From contig VBPP01000037.1 of NCBI GenBank assembly GCA_005877365.1, positions 1 to 5,187 on the forward strand: a stretch of 5,187 nucleotides of DNA. Direction: 5' to 3'. Each line of letters opens with the position of its first letter. The first letter of the stretch is position 1. The notes below the pieces were generated by a model, which did no database searches, was not told the DNA's origin, and saw nothing but the letters and a program-made list of their open reading frames with translations. A program made the translations under genes and the position numbers. Shown here one piece after another: positions 4,699-5,187 of the stretch. The DNA is from Nitrososphaerota archaeon. Its GTDB lineage: Archaea; Thermoproteota; Nitrososphaeria; Nitrososphaerales; Gagatemarchaeaceae.

Positions 4699-5187
4699 AT
4701 GATGGACTTCTCAGTCGTGGTTCCCGTCTCAGAGAATGACGCCGCGCTGGTCCCCAGAACCCTCCCGAGGTGGCTGGCGCTCCCCGCGGACGAGGTAATC
4801 CTATGTGTGGACAAGCCCGCCGGTCAACACCTGATCGAGGCCATACGAAAGAATTCGAGGGGAGACGACAGGCTCAGAGTCGTTGAAGTTCCAAGGGAGA
4901 GCGGCTGGATGTTCCACCAGGCTTTCGTAAGGAGGACAGGGTTCAAGTCAGCCAGGTTCGACAAGATTCTGACGGGGGACATCGACGTCATCGTAAACAA
5001 AAATGTGGTGGCAGCGATCCGGATGGTTGGCAAGGACAACATCGGAATCGTAAACCTCCAGAAGGAAATGAGAAGCGGTTTCTTCGACGTCGTCCAGAAC
5101 TCAACTAGGCGGGTTATCCGGGCACTCAAGAAGGAGGCTTACTTCACCGGGTTATACGCCCTCTACAGACCATACTGGTTGGAGACG
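4699..5187 (+). CDS. Glycosyltransferase family 2-like protein, N-terminal part
   Basis: The frame is open from ATG 4699 to the window end: 163 residues with no stop, so the gene is cut by the edge. The start is bounded by an in-frame TAG at 4690-4692; two consecutive ATGs (4699 and 4702) are both possible. The opening MMDFSVVVPVSEND is the first beta strand of a GT-A nucleotide-sugar fold. DEVILCVDKP (31-40) is the second strand. TGDIDVIVN (92-100) carries a DxD motif (D94, D96) expected to bind the metal and the sugar nucleotide. The region between (RESGWMFHQAFVRRTGFKSARFD) replaces the usual small-residue helix before the DxD strand of GT2 enzymes. Donor and acceptor are unknown. A role in surface glycan or protein glycosylation is plausible for this class but is not shown by the sequence. 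C-terminal membrane helices, if any, lie outside the window. Confidence 0.68.
   Translation, partial: MMDFSVVVPVSENDAALVPRTLPRWLALPADEVILCVDKPAGQHLIEAIRKNSRGDDRLRVVEVPRESGWMFHQAFVRRTGFKSARFDKILTGDIDVIVNKNVVAAIRMVGKDNIGIVNLQKEMRSGFFDVVQNSTRRVIRALKKEAYFTGLYALYRPYWLET

Noticed and set aside
1..5187. CRISPR array, insertion sequence or integrase/attachment site
   Set aside because: No spaced direct repeats, no transposase or recombinase motifs, and no terminal inverted repeats with target duplications were seen.

Overview
The window looks like chromosomal DNA of an archaeon. The clearest marker is a complete aIF2-gamma gene, a translation initiation GTPase found only in archaea and eukaryotes. 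It is followed directly by a PIN-domain gene, an arrangement common in archaea. TTG starts, a TATA-like box about 28 nt before a leaderless-type start, and a surface protein rich in N-glycosylation sequons fit this. The moderately high GC content and the aIF2-gamma sequence style suggest a Thermoproteota/Thaumarchaeota-type lineage, but that placement is an inference and needs a tree.

Layout, all on the + strand. (1) 44-667: intact SerB-type phosphoserine phosphatase of the HAD superfamily. (2) 668-1018: intergenic, with a doubtful 55-codon ORF, a hairpin, a perfect 7-bp inverted repeat next to a TATA-like box, and a Shine-Dalgarno site for the next gene. (3) 1019-2389: membrane-anchored extracellular protein with sialidase-type Asp-box repeats. 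(4) 2390-2804: intergenic, with a terminator-like hairpin, a G8 run, a decayed C-terminal fragment of a second serB gene (2505-2751), and the aIF2-gamma promoter. (5) 2805-4052 aIF2-gamma and 4053-4421 PIN-domain protein, abutting with zero spacing and in the same reading frame. (6) 4422-4698: non-coding gap with a candidate structured RNA. (7) 4699 to the window end: start of a family-2-like glycosyltransferase, cut by the window edge.

The genes do not form one pathway. SerB makes serine from phosphoserine, and aIF2-gamma carries initiator tRNA to the ribosome. The PIN protein is a probable metal-dependent RNase, possibly in rRNA maturation. The propeller protein and the glycosyltransferase suggest cell-surface functions. 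The Rpo7/Spt4/ribosomal-protein genes that often follow aIF2-gamma and PIN in archaea are absent here. No convincing new defence or mobile system is visible. The best leads are the serB relic, the single TAG codon separating aIF2-gamma from PIN, and the structured element in the 3' gap.
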